This document shows, in pieces, positions 7,043-16,300 of a DNA stretch of 51,156 nt. The translations under genes were made by a program, and so were the position numbers. Position 1 is the first letter of the stretch. The number at the start of each line of letters is the position of its first letter. This stretch comes from a virus. The notes under the pieces are model-generated. The model saw only the letters and a program-made list of their open reading frames with translations. It was not told where the DNA came from and did not search any database. The stretch covers positions 1 through 51,156 of IMG/VR virus record IMGVR_UViG_3300028430_000211. One strand, given 5' to 3'.

Positions 7043-8587
7043 GTGGAGATCATCGCCAACCGGGCGCTGCTGGTCAGCGCCGAAGACCCGGACCGTATCA
7101 CCGGGTCCATCCGCAAGAGCGCCGACACCAAGGAGGGCGTGGTCGTCCACTGGGGCCTCGATGAGGCTGAGACGCTCGTCAAGTTGGGCGTCAATGACGT
7201 ACCTTCTCCCATTCTGCGTAACTACGAGTGGACCGGTAAGCTCACCCCGTTCGCCCACCAGAAGACCACGGCCTCATTCCTGTCCCTGCGGCGCAGGGCG
7301 TTCTGCTTCAACGAGCAAGGTACGGGCAAGACCGCCTCCGTCATCTGGGCTGCCGACTACCTGATGAAGCTAGGTAGGGTGAAGCGGGTACTGGTCATCT
7401 GCCCCCTGTCCATCATGCGCTCTGCTTGGCAGGAAGACCTCTTCAAGTTCGCCATGCACCGCTCGTGCTCCATAGCCTACGGGTCGTCCAAGCAGCGGGC
7501 CAAGATCATCGGGGCCGGGGCCGAGTTTGTCGTAATTAATTACGACGGCGTGGCTGTCGTGGAGGAAGAGATCACCAACGGCGGGTTCGACCTGATCGTT
7601 ATCGACGAGGCCAACGCCTACAAGAACGCGCAGACTTCCCGGTGGAAGATCATGAAGCGTGTCATAAATGCCACAGACCCTCGCGTTTGGATGCTTACGG
7701 GTACGCCAGCAGCGCAGAGCCCAGTCGATGCCTACGGACTGGCCAAGATGATCGGAGCGCCCAACTGCCCGAAATTCTTCGGGACCTACAGGGATTCCGT
7801 GATGCACAAGGTCACGCAGTTTAAGTGGGCGGCGCGGCCCGAGGCCAAAGACATCGTGCATCTTACCCTCCAGCCAGCCATCAGGTTCGAGAAGAAGGAC
7901 TGCCTGGACCTGCCAGAGGTCACCCACATGGACCGGGAAGCGCCACTGACGCCGCAGCAGCGTAAGTATTACAACGAGCTCAGGAGCCAGCTGCTTATCT
8001 CTTCCGACGGGGAAGATGTCAGCGTGGCCAACGCTGCGTCCAAGATCAACAAGCTTCTTCAGATCAGCGGTGGGGCGGTCTACACCGACAACAGAGAGGT
8101 ACTGGAGTTCGACGTCTCCGACCGCATCAACGTGGTGCTGGAGGTTATCCGCGAGGCGAGCCACAAAGTTCTTATCTTCGTCCCCTTCACGCACACTATC
8201 GAACTGCTGAAGGAGCGACTGGACAAAGAGGGTATCAGCGCGGCGGTCATCAACGGGGCAGTCCCACCAGCCAAGCGCGGGGATATCGTCCAGCGGTTCC
8301 AAGAGAACCCGGACCCCCACGTCCTTATTATTCAGCCACAGGCCGCCTCCCACGGGCTTACCCTTACCGCCGCAGACACAATCATCTGGTACGCCCCCGT
8401 CACGAGCGTGGAAACCTACCTCCAGTCTAACGCGCGTATCGACCGCGCTGGACAGAAGAACGCCATGACAATCGTCCACGTCCACGGCAGCCCCGCTGAG
8501 CGGCACGTCTACCAGATGCTCCGTGGGAACATTCAGGAGCACAAGAAAATCATCGACCTGTACCGGACGGTGCTTGACGCCGCGTAG
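7043..8587 (+). CDS. SNF2-family DNA helicase/translocase
   Basis: This 514-residue protein starts at GTG 7043, with GGAG nine bases upstream. The helicase motifs are in order: motif I GTGKT (93-97), motif II DEAN (188-191), motif III LTGTPA, then motif V QAASHGLTLT and motif VI QSNARIDRAGQ. This is the SNF2/RapA layout common in phage replication modules that also carry VRR-NUC and a family A polymerase. It probably moves on double-stranded DNA as the replication helicase or a recombination motor; which one is inference. A 48-base gap follows. Confidence 0.9.
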   Translation: MEIIANRALLVSAEDPDRITGSIRKSADTKEGVVVHWGLDEAETLVKLGVNDVPSPILRNYEWTGKLTPFAHQKTTASFLSLRRRAFCFNEQGTGKTASVIWAADYLMKLGRVKRVLVICPLSIMRSAWQEDLFKFAMHRSCSIAYGSSKQRAKIIGAGAEFVVINYDGVAVVEEEITNGGFDLIVIDEANAYKNAQTSRWKIMKRVINATDPRVWMLTGTPAAQSPVDAYGLAKMIGAPNCPKFFGTYRDSVMHKVTQFKWAARPEAKDIVHLTLQPAIRFEKKDCLDLPEVTHMDREAPLTPQQRKYYNELRSQLLISSDGEDVSVANAASKINKLLQISGGAVYTDNREVLEFDVSDRINVVLEVIREASHKVLIFVPFTHTIELLKERLDKEGISAAVINGAVPPAKRGDIVQRFQENPDPHVLIIQPQAASHGLTLTAADTIIWYAPVTSVETYLQSNARIDRAGQKNAMTIVHVHGSPAERHVYQMLRGNIQEHKKIIDLYRTVLDAA

Positions 8588-8635
8588 CTAGCGGTTTACA
8601 AACCTAACTCAGTTTAGGACACAGAGGAGCAAGCT

Positions 8636-9046
8636 ATGTCCGACCGGAAGGTCCTCAACGACCTCGTCAAGGTCTACCGCCGCGTGCGGGAAGCCATCTC
8701 CGAGGCAGAGGAAGAGCACGTCACCAAGATCACTGGGCTCAAGGCGCAGCTGGAACTTGTCAGCCAAAACCTCCTAGAGTTCTGCGAGGAGCACAACCTC
8801 GACAGCGTCCGTACCCCAGATGGCACAGTCTCGCGGCGGGTCCAAACTCGCTACTGGACCAACGACTGGGAGTCCCTTTACAAGTGTGTTGAGGAGCACG
8901 GCGCGTTCCACCTGCTGGAGAAGCGCATCAACAACCACAACATGAAAGAGTTTTTGGAGGAGAACCCGGACGTCCTCCCTCCCGGCCTGCAAGTGGATCG
9001 GAAGTACATTGTCCAAGTCCGCAAACCCACCCGTAAGGATATCTAA
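8636..9046 (+). CDS. coiled-coil phage protein (Gp157/Gam-like layout)
   Basis: This 136-residue protein has a long N-terminal helix pair (about 5-55, charged heptads). A short strand region follows (SVRTPDGTVSRRVQTRYWTND) and a C-terminal helical part with FLEENPDVLPPGLQV and a basic end. This order resembles Siphovirus Gp157 and Gam-like proteins, which associate with DNA ends or protect replication. GAGGAG precedes the ATG. The gene is just upstream of the ssDNA-binding candidate. The match is to layout, not a firm family call. Confidence 0.65.
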   Translation: MSDRKVLNDLVKVYRRVREAISEAEEEHVTKITGLKAQLELVSQNLLEFCEEHNLDSVRTPDGTVSRRVQTRYWTNDWESLYKCVEEHGAFHLLEKRINNHNMKEFLEENPDVLPPGLQVDRKYIVQVRKPTRKDI

Positions 9047-9048
9047 CC

Positions 9049-10020
9049 ATGGGTAACGTCACTATTTTCCACGATCAGTCGTCAGAAGTTGCCGTCGTCC
9101 GCCGCCAGTCCCGGCTCGCGGATAAGATGGGTACTGGTGGGGGCCTCCGCCGCATCCAGCTGAACAAGAAGGGCACGTTCAAGCGCATCGTCAACGGCGA
9201 GCAGGTGGGGGGCGTTGCCCGCGACTTCGCTGACGTCATCATCGTGGACATGCTCCCGGATGTGTCCCGCCAGTTCTACGCCAGTACCTATGACCGGAAC
9301 GCTGCGCCGACGCTGCCGGACTGCTGGTCCAATCTCGGCAAAGCGCCAGAGCCGGGTGCGCCTCGCAAGCAGGCTGCCAACTGCAACGCCTGCCCTAAGA
9401 ACGTCGAAGGCTCCGGTACCGGTGGTAAGGGCCGCGCTTGCCGCTACCTGCGTAGGCTGGCGGTTCTGCTCGTGGGCGATCCCTCTGGTGAAGTCTTCCA
9501 GGTCAACATCCCGGCCAAGTCCCTGTTCGCCAAGGGCGTGGGCAACATCCACGGCTTCGAGAGCTACAAGAACTTCCTGCGCGTCAACGGCGAAGGTGTG
9601 GACACTGTGGTGACCCGCATCATGTATGCTCCGGACGTGGACGAGCTGGAGGTGCGGTTTCAGCCCGTGCGCCGCCTGACCGCCGAAGAAGATGCTCTGG
9701 TGACTGCGGCGCAGGAAGACCCGGAGACCGACCGGTATACCAAGCTGACCGCTGCGGAAGTTGACGGCGTGACCAAGGCTCCGACTGCCCCTACGCCTGC
9801 GGCGGCTCCCGCCCCCAAGGCTTCCGGCTTCTTCAGCGCTGACGCAGGCGAGGACGACGAGGACGAGGACGAGGACGAAGTTCCGGTGCAGGTCAAGGAG
9901 CCTGAACCCAAGAAGCGGGCTTCCAAGAAGACCGAGGCCCCCGCCGCTCAAGCCAAGCCCGAGCTGAACAGCGTCCTGAGCTCGTGGCTCGATGACGACG
10001 CTGATGGCGACGACGCCTAA
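9049..10020 (+). CDS. probable ssDNA-binding protein with acidic C-terminal tail
   Basis: This 323-residue protein has a basic, beta-rich N-terminal core (about 1-215) with a cysteine cluster (CNAC, then a GGKGRACRYLRRLAVLL segment) that can bind zinc. An Ala/Pro linker and a run of about ten acidic residues (near 265-275) lead to a C-terminal tail ending SSWLDDDADGDDA. A folded DNA-binding core plus an acidic tail is the layout of phage SSBs such as T7 gp2.5, where the tail recruits polymerase. Placement beside primase-helicase and polymerase fits. It could otherwise be a recombination mediator. Confidence 0.65.
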   Translation: MGNVTIFHDQSSEVAVVRRQSRLADKMGTGGGLRRIQLNKKGTFKRIVNGEQVGGVARDFADVIIVDMLPDVSRQFYASTYDRNAAPTLPDCWSNLGKAPEPGAPRKQAANCNACPKNVEGSGTGGKGRACRYLRRLAVLLVGDPSGEVFQVNIPAKSLFAKGVGNIHGFESYKNFLRVNGEGVDTVVTRIMYAPDVDELEVRFQPVRRLTAEEDALVTAAQEDPETDRYTKLTAAEVDGVTKAPTAPTPAAAPAPKASGFFSADAGEDDEDEDEDEVPVQVKEPEPKKRASKKTEAPAAQAKPELNSVLSSWLDDDADGDDA

Positions 10021-10029
10021 GGAGCAGAC

Positions 10030-10269
10030 ATGTCCAAAGGATATACGATCAACGTCTACCGTGCCAACGCCGACGCGGACCCCCAGCTTCTGGGGGTCCA
10101 ACTTGGCCGGTACTGCATCGACAACAGTGTAGCTGTCTCAACCGTTGCAGAAGCTCTGGGTGTCACCCGGGCCACAATCTACAACTGGTTCGTTGGGGGG
10201 AATATCGGCAAGGCGACCCATGTCGCGGCTATCAAGGCTTATCTCGGACTTGAAGACGCCGTTGACTGA
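10030..10269 (+). CDS. small helix-turn-helix protein
   Basis: This 79-residue protein has the helix-turn-helix VSTVAEALGVTRATIYNWFVGG, the Cro/CI-like pattern with a Trp in the recognition helix region. A short N-terminal extension and a C-terminal helix (KAYLGLEDAVD) flank it. It is coupled to the primase-helicase by TGATG. It could be a local transcription regulator or an origin-binding factor. No operator sites could be identified with confidence. Confidence 0.75.
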   Translation: MSKGYTINVYRANADADPQLLGVQLGRYCIDNSVAVSTVAEALGVTRATIYNWFVGGNIGKATHVAAIKAYLGLEDAVD

Positions 10270-13112
10270 TGACACCCGCCGAGTTCCTGACCCATCTCCA
10301 GCCCGAGGGGGGCTGGTTCGCCGTGGTCGGCATCAGGTCAGGCGACGTCAAGCAGACGCTTGTGGCTACGCTGGAAGAAGCGGAAGAGACCATTGACTGG
10401 TACGCTTCCCAGCAGCGCGATGTTTATTTCGGGGTAGCCAAGTACAAGAATGGTACAGGCCGCACGAAGGAAAATGTCCGCACCCTCAAGGCTTTCTGGC
10501 TAGATATCGACTGTGGCCCAGCGAAGGCAGCTCCCGACCCAGCGACGGGGAGGCCCGGTGGTTATGTTGACCAAGCCGAGGCTCTCTCCGCCCTGCGGTC
10601 GTTCTGCCGCACCGTGGGCCTGCCCAAGCCGACTGTCGTAGACTCAGGCCGTGGGCTACACGTCTACTGGCCCCTTAAGGAGGAAGTGACCCGCGCAGAC
10701 TGGGAGCCCGTGGCTTCGCGCCTGCGGGAAATCTGCTACGCCCAGGAGTTCTACGTAGATGACAGGGTCTTCGAAGTGGCGCGCATCCTGCGTGTCCCGG
10801 GGACGCACAACTACAAGGGCGAGGAACCCATACCGGTCAGCCTGCTGACCACTGGAGAGCCTACCTCTTACGAGGATTTCCAGAGGCTTCTGGGGGTCGA
10901 CACTACGCGTAAGGCGAGCATTTTTGACCCCAACTGGACTGCGTCCCCGCAGGACGAGGCGCGCATGCGCGGCGTCGGGTATAGCTTCCGGCGTATAATG
11001 CAGCGCACCGCCAAGGGCGACGGCTGTAACCAGCTGATGAACGCCTACGCCAACCGGGCCAGCCTCTCTTACTACGAGTGGTTCTATGCCCTGTCGGTGG
11101 CTGCGCTCTGCGAAGACGCTAGCACTGCTACGCACATGCTGTCGGATGGGTACCCGGACTATGACCCGGACATGGTGAACAAGAAGGTGGCCACCATCCG
11201 CAAGTCCACCAGCTGCGCTAAGTTCCGGGAGGCTAACCCCAACCTGTGCGAGGGGTGCCCCCACCTCGGCCAAATCCTCAGCCCGCGCGATCTTGGCAAA
11301 GTCGCTAAGGAGGCTCAGTCCGACACGGTCGTCGTGGAGGACGAAGACGGGGAGCCCATCGAGACTTACGTCATTCCGCCCTACCCATATCCATACTACC
11401 GGGCGGAGGGCGGCGGCATCTGGAAAATGCCGCCGAAGGATGAACCGGAAGCCGAGCCTATCTGCGTCTACGAGAACGATATCTACCTCGTAAAGCGGAT
11501 GATGGACACGGACCCGGAGGACGGCCAGAAGATGGAAGTGGTGCTTATCCGCCTCCACCTAGCGCAAGACGGGGTGCGGGAGTTCACCGTACCCTTCAAC
11601 AAGCTTACCGATAACAAGTCCATGAGGAAGGTTCTGACCGGTAAGGGGGTGGGCCTGATCGGTGGGTCGATGGACAGGCTGATGGACTACCTCGTGAAGT
11701 CCTTCAACGAGATGCAAAAGGCGAGAAAGGCAGAGATTATGCGCCAACAGTTCGGTTGGGTGGCAAACAGCAGCCGCTTCGTCGTCGGGGATCAGGAGAT
11801 CACGGCGGAGGGTAACATCTACTCCCCTCCCTCCAAGACCACGCAGAAGCTGGCGAAGTACATCGGCCCCGTGGGGTCGTTCGATAAGTGGAAGAGTGTC
11901 GCAGCCCTCTACAGCCAGCCGGGTATGGAACCCCATGCCTTTGCCGCGCTCAGTGCGTTTGGCGCTCCGCTTCTGCGGTTCCTCAACCAGACGGGAGCCG
12001 TCATCAACCTCTACAACCCGCGCTCAGGCACGGGTAAGACCACGATCCTGAACTTCATCAACAGCGTCTACGGTCATCCCAAGGAACTGCGGATGAAGAA
12101 GGACGACACCATCAACGGGCGTCTGATGTGGGTGGGTATCCTGAACAACCTGCCCGCCACCATGGACGAGCTCACCAACATGTCGTCCAAGGAGTTTTCT
12201 GACTTTCTCTACGCCCTGTCCAACGGCAAGGGTAAGGAGCGGATGCAGGCTTCGACCAACGAGCTGCGGGAGAACAACACCACTTGGCAGACCATCACGG
12301 TCTCCACTTCGAACGCGGCGTTTACGGAGAAGCTTACAACCCTGAAGGGCCACCCAGAGGGGGAGCTCATGCGCCTCTTCGAGTACCCCATCAACCTCGT
12401 CGAGACCGTCAATAGCGCCGACGCCAAGCACCTCTTTGACCACGTCCTGATGGAGAACTACGGCCACGCGGGACCCCTCTATATCCAGTACGTCGTCTCC
12501 AACATGGAAATCGTAGAGCGGTGGTGCGCCCAGATACAAGCCAAGATCGACCGCGAGGCCCAGCTGGAACCCAAGGAGCGCTTCTGGTCTGCGAATGTCG
12601 CGGCGAACATCGTCGGGGGGCTGATCGCCCGTCGCCTCGGCATCATCGACTGGGATATCGACGCCATCTACAAGTGGGCCTGCGGGTGCATCATCGACCT
12701 GCGCAAAGAAGCCAGTACCCCTCTGAGTGGCATCGAGCAGGTTGTGGGGGACTACCTCTACCGTAACATGCAGAGCATCCTCGTCATTGACGGGCTGGTT
12801 GACCGTCGCAGTGGCATGCAGCCGCTGCCCAAGCGAGAGCCAAAGGGGAACCTGACAGTCCGGATCGAGCCTGACACCAAGCTGCTCTACCTTGCGGCTA
12901 AGCCGTTTAAGGAGTTCTGCGTGGAATTCCAGGTGAACTATAGCGAGACCGTACGCAAGCTGTCGGAAAAGGGGCTGGTGGTGAACCGCGCCCTCAAGCG
13001 ACTCGCCACGGGTACGAACGTCGTTGCACCGCCTGTGCAGTGCCTCTGCCTCAAGGCAGACGAAGACCTCGTAAACGTGGAAAGCTACTACGAGCCGGAA
13101 GATGCGGATTGA
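10269..13112 (+). CDS. primase-polymerase / DUF927-like helicase fusion
   Basis: This is a 947-residue protein. The N-terminal archaeo-eukaryotic-type primase domain shows motif I WLDID (D79, D81), motif II SGRGLHVYW (H131) and then RVFEVARILRVPGT. A cysteine group near residues 315-335 (SCAKF...NLCEGCP) looks like a zinc-binding PriCT-type region. The C-terminal ATPase has Walker A SGTGKT (K590, T591) and a Walker B-like MDEL (D633, E634), as in DUF927/D5-type helicases. It should prime and unwind at the fork. It is the only primase seen in the window. Confidence 0.85.
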   Translation: MTPAEFLTHLQPEGGWFAVVGIRSGDVKQTLVATLEEAEETIDWYASQQRDVYFGVAKYKNGTGRTKENVRTLKAFWLDIDCGPAKAAPDPATGRPGGYVDQAEALSALRSFCRTVGLPKPTVVDSGRGLHVYWPLKEEVTRADWEPVASRLREICYAQEFYVDDRVFEVARILRVPGTHNYKGEEPIPVSLLTTGEPTSYEDFQRLLGVDTTRKASIFDPNWTASPQDEARMRGVGYSFRRIMQRTAKGDGCNQLMNAYANRASLSYYEWFYALSVAALCEDASTATHMLSDGYPDYDPDMVNKKVATIRKSTSCAKFREANPNLCEGCPHLGQILSPRDLGKVAKEAQSDTVVVEDEDGEPIETYVIPPYPYPYYRAEGGGIWKMPPKDEPEAEPICVYENDIYLVKRMMDTDPEDGQKMEVVLIRLHLAQDGVREFTVPFNKLTDNKSMRKVLTGKGVGLIGGSMDRLMDYLVKSFNEMQKARKAEIMRQQFGWVANSSRFVVGDQEITAEGNIYSPPSKTTQKLAKYIGPVGSFDKWKSVAALYSQPGMEPHAFAALSAFGAPLLRFLNQTGAVINLYNPRSGTGKTTILNFINSVYGHPKELRMKKDDTINGRLMWVGILNNLPATMDELTNMSSKEFSDFLYALSNGKGKERMQASTNELRENNTTWQTITVSTSNAAFTEKLTTLKGHPEGELMRLFEYPINLVETVNSADAKHLFDHVLMENYGHAGPLYIQYVVSNMEIVERWCAQIQAKIDREAQLEPKERFWSANVAANIVGGLIARRLGIIDWDIDAIYKWACGCIIDLRKEASTPLSGIEQVVGDYLYRNMQSILVIDGLVDRRSGMQPLPKREPKGNLTVRIEPDTKLLYLAAKPFKEFCVEFQVNYSETVRKLSEKGLVVNRALKRLATGTNVVAPPVQCLCLKADEDLVNVESYYEPEDAD

Positions 13113-13296
13113 CGGCGTCAGTTATGAGCTGGACTGGCGGAAGTTTAAGCCGGGGACGTCCTTCTTCATCCCGTGTCTTGATGCCGAGAAAGCCAGAGAA
13201 CAGCTAGCGCGAACCACATCCCGACTAGGCGTGAACGTCTTGACGAAAGTTTTGATCGTGGACGGCGTCAGGGGTTTACGCGTCTGGCGGATGTGA
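13102..13296 (+). CDS. small last gene of the early block
   Basis: This 64-residue protein overlaps the end of the primase-helicase gene by 11 bases. The sequence (RIDGVSYELDWRKFKPG, then basic helix and VLIVDGVRGLRVWRM) suggests a small mixed alpha/beta DNA-associated protein. It is the last plus-strand gene before the terminator. Similar small proteins that follow phage primases are uncharacterised. Confidence 0.6.
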   Translation: MRIDGVSYELDWRKFKPGTSFFIPCLDAEKAREQLARTTSRLGVNVLTKVLIVDGVRGLRVWRM

Positions 13297-13345
13297 TAAG
13301 TTCCGCGTTGGAAGTTTGCTCCTTCCTCCGCGCGCTAGCAGCGCC

Positions 13346-13391
13346 GCCCCCGTCGTGGTTTGCTCCCTCTGGCCACGGCGGGGGCTTTTTT
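13346..13391 (+). terminator. rho-independent terminator of the early block
   Basis: A 13-pair stem (13346-13358 with 13373-13385) has one G-T wobble and a 14-base loop. Six T residues follow at 13386-13391. Reading from the minus strand there is no T tract after the stem, so it stops only plus-strand transcription. It overlaps the last bases of the convergent late gene. Confidence 0.9.
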
Positions 13392-16300
13392 ATTGGGCTT
13401 CTTCCACGCGGCGAGCCCCGGCGTAGACGTTCAGGGGGTTCTTGGGATCGAGGGTAAGGCCCTTGATAGCCCCGGCCTGCTCTTCCGCCTTCCGAGCTGC
13501 TGCTTGGCCCAGCGTGTCCAGACCAATGGCGTGCAGCGGATTCTCGGTGTTGAACTCCGTGATGTCATCCATGATCTTGGCGAAGGCTTCGCCGTTCTGG
13601 CCGTCAGTGGCGTTGTAGCGGGTCTGCGCTGCGACATACCGCCGCACAAGCGCGTCTGCCTTTGCTTCGATATTCTTACCGACACCCCTGATCTCGACGT
13701 TCTCGCGCTGCGCTTGGTACGCCTCCGTGCTGCCGAAGCCAGCCGTTTGCGCCGCCAGCTTGGCGAAGCTGTAGAACTCCGGGGGCATGACGGGGATGCC
13801 GGACTTGGTTACCAGACCTTCGCGGTCAAGCCGCTGTGCCGTGATGGCCCCACGGAAAAAGGCAGGTACGACGTACTCAGCGGCGCGCGCGCCATCCCCC
13901 TGCTGCATGTACTCCACCGCTGTGGCGGCGTTCCGCACAAGACCCCCGGCGGGGCCAAGGATGGTGTTGAAGAAAAGTTCCTGCGTCTTCCCCATGAGTG
14001 TATCGGCCCGGAGGTCTTGAGAGAACCACAGACTGGTGATCGACGTCGAAGGCTGAATGCTCAGGTCCGTCAGGGCTCCCACCGGCCCAAACTCCCACAT
14101 CCGGGCAAGCATGGCGGCGTCCTCTGGGGACAGGCCAAGCCCCTGGGCCACGTCGCTGCCTGCGCCAAACATCTCGGGGATGAAGTAGCTGCGGAACCAC
14201 GTGTCGAGGTCCACCCCGCTCAGGGCGCTCGTCGGGTCGTCATCTTCATCCCCAGTGGCTTCCTTCCATGCGTTGAGGGTCGCCTGCGCTACAGCCGCCG
14301 TGGTTAGATACAGCAGCCCCATACCCGGCACGCCCGCGAACACCCCCGTCAGCATCATTGTGCCAAAGAACTTATTGGCAGCTTCCTTGCGCTGCGTCTT
14401 GTCGTTCAGCATCGGCAGCATGCCGAGGAAGTTCCGGGTCAGGTACGACACCATCTGCATGGGGTACATCTGGAACTGGAACGGAATGCGCCACAGCCCC
14501 TTCTTCATGATCCTGGGACGGTTGTAGTAGGTGTAGTTGAAGAGAGCTTCGTTAGTGAGCTCAGCAGCTTCCTTAGACGCAGCTTCCACGGCGGCATCGG
14601 GGCGCATACCCGCAGCCAGTTTCTTGTCGAAGGCCAGTTCGAACGACGCCATGAACATGAGCTCGCGAGACGCCCGCTCCGTCATCTGGAACGCAGCGCC
14701 CATGAAGTTGAACGCAGACCGGACACCCTGTGAAAGGGCGGAGGCGTAGCGGCCCTGCTTCAGGGCCTGCCCAACGCCAAACTCAGCCGTAGGCTCCCTT
14801 GTCCGGTCATTGAGGTCTCCGGAGAAAGTGGACATGAAGATGTTGCGGATATTGGCGTACTCCCATGCTTGGAGCATGGCGGCATGGCGCACCGGGTCCG
14901 ACCGCTCAAGGTCTTTAATGTACCGGGACTCCCGCATAGAGATGTCGCCCGTCCGCGTAATAACTTCGCCTTCTTGGTCTTTATGGGTGAAGGAGAACTG
15001 CTTCAGGGTGAGGAAGTTCCCCATGTACTTGTTCACCATCCCGATGGACTTGGACGCGCCAAACCTTCCGGACAGGACGGGCATACCGATCAGCGGCAGC
15101 TGAGTAAGCTGAATGATAGCCGTCTTGGGCGAGGTCATCATCATGATGAACACGGCTTTGGTTCCCAGCGCGCCGACTTTGTCCCAGTCGACTTCCCCCG
15201 CCTGTGAGTAGTTGGGAGTGATTTCCTCTTCCGCACGGAGCTTGAGCTCCGCCACGATGGGCTCCAGAAGCTCTACGTTGGGCAGGCGCTCTACGGGTTC
15301 CGGACCGCCGTCGTCCTCGGGGCGCGACTTCAGGAGGTCTTCCAGTTGGCTTACAGCGGCCCTGATCTTATAGCCGTTAGCCAGTCGAGCCAGCTGGCTT
15401 GCAGCCGCGTGCTGAGAAACCACGAAGTTCCGCAGGGCGTCCGTGCTCCACCCGGTCTTATACTTCACGGTCATGAACCGCCGACGCATATCCCCTTCCG
15501 GCAGCGTCTGTAGGTACATCTGGAAGATGCTGTCCTTGAAGGTCTCCACGTCGGGGATACCGTTATCCAGCATGCCCAGCACAGAGTTCAGCGCCGCAGA
15601 CGCGCTTTTTTCCCCGGTCATCCGGTCCCGGAGGCCGACAAGGTCGTTACCGATGTTGACGACGCGCCGATCCCCCGCAGCGCGCAGCTCCCGCCCCCTC
15701 TGGATTTGGAAGAGGTTACGCTGGGTTTCGCTCTCGAAAAGGTAGAACTCCCCCTTCTCTCCAGTACCAACAGACGCCCAGAAGCGCCCATGGCGCATGA
15801 AGGGGAAGTAGACTTTGCGGGCGAACGCCGGGGCAAACATCTCCTCGATCCGCGTCATGACCTCGGCGCGACGTTCCTCGGTGCTGTGCGAGGCTTCCAC
15901 CCACTGCTGGATAAGCTCGTAGTGCCGGTCGAGGGAGCTCTTGTATGCGGCCTTGACCATCGCGAAGATGCGCTTGCCTTCGCCGCCGCCAAACTCAGCC
16001 TTGGCTAGGTCGTTCCAGCCGCCGATAACCTCGTGCTCAGCGGTGTTGGCCCCTTGGTAGACGCGCTTGATCTCTTCTTCGCGCGCGGCAATTGCCGCCC
16101 GGTCCGGATTCGGGTTAGCCCGAAGCGCCTGTAGCGCCTCATCGAGCGCCATGTAGGCCCGAGCACTGGGTGCGAGCGTAGGGTCAACGTCGTAGCGCAC
16201 CGACATAGCCATGACGTCAGCGAGAAGCTGGCCGCCGGGCTCCGACTTCTTGTTGAACGCATCCCACTTACGCACGTGCTCTTCCAGCCTGTGCAGCGCT

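Noticed and set aside
8588-8635. CCTAA/TTAGG hairpin and TTTACA in the gap after SNF2
   Set aside because: No -10 box lies at a usable distance, and the five-pair stem lacks a T tract, so neither a promoter nor a terminator is supported.
13360-14307. Plus-strand open frame after the early terminator
   Set aside because: It starts inside the terminator, lies opposite the giant virion protein and has the composition of a shadow.
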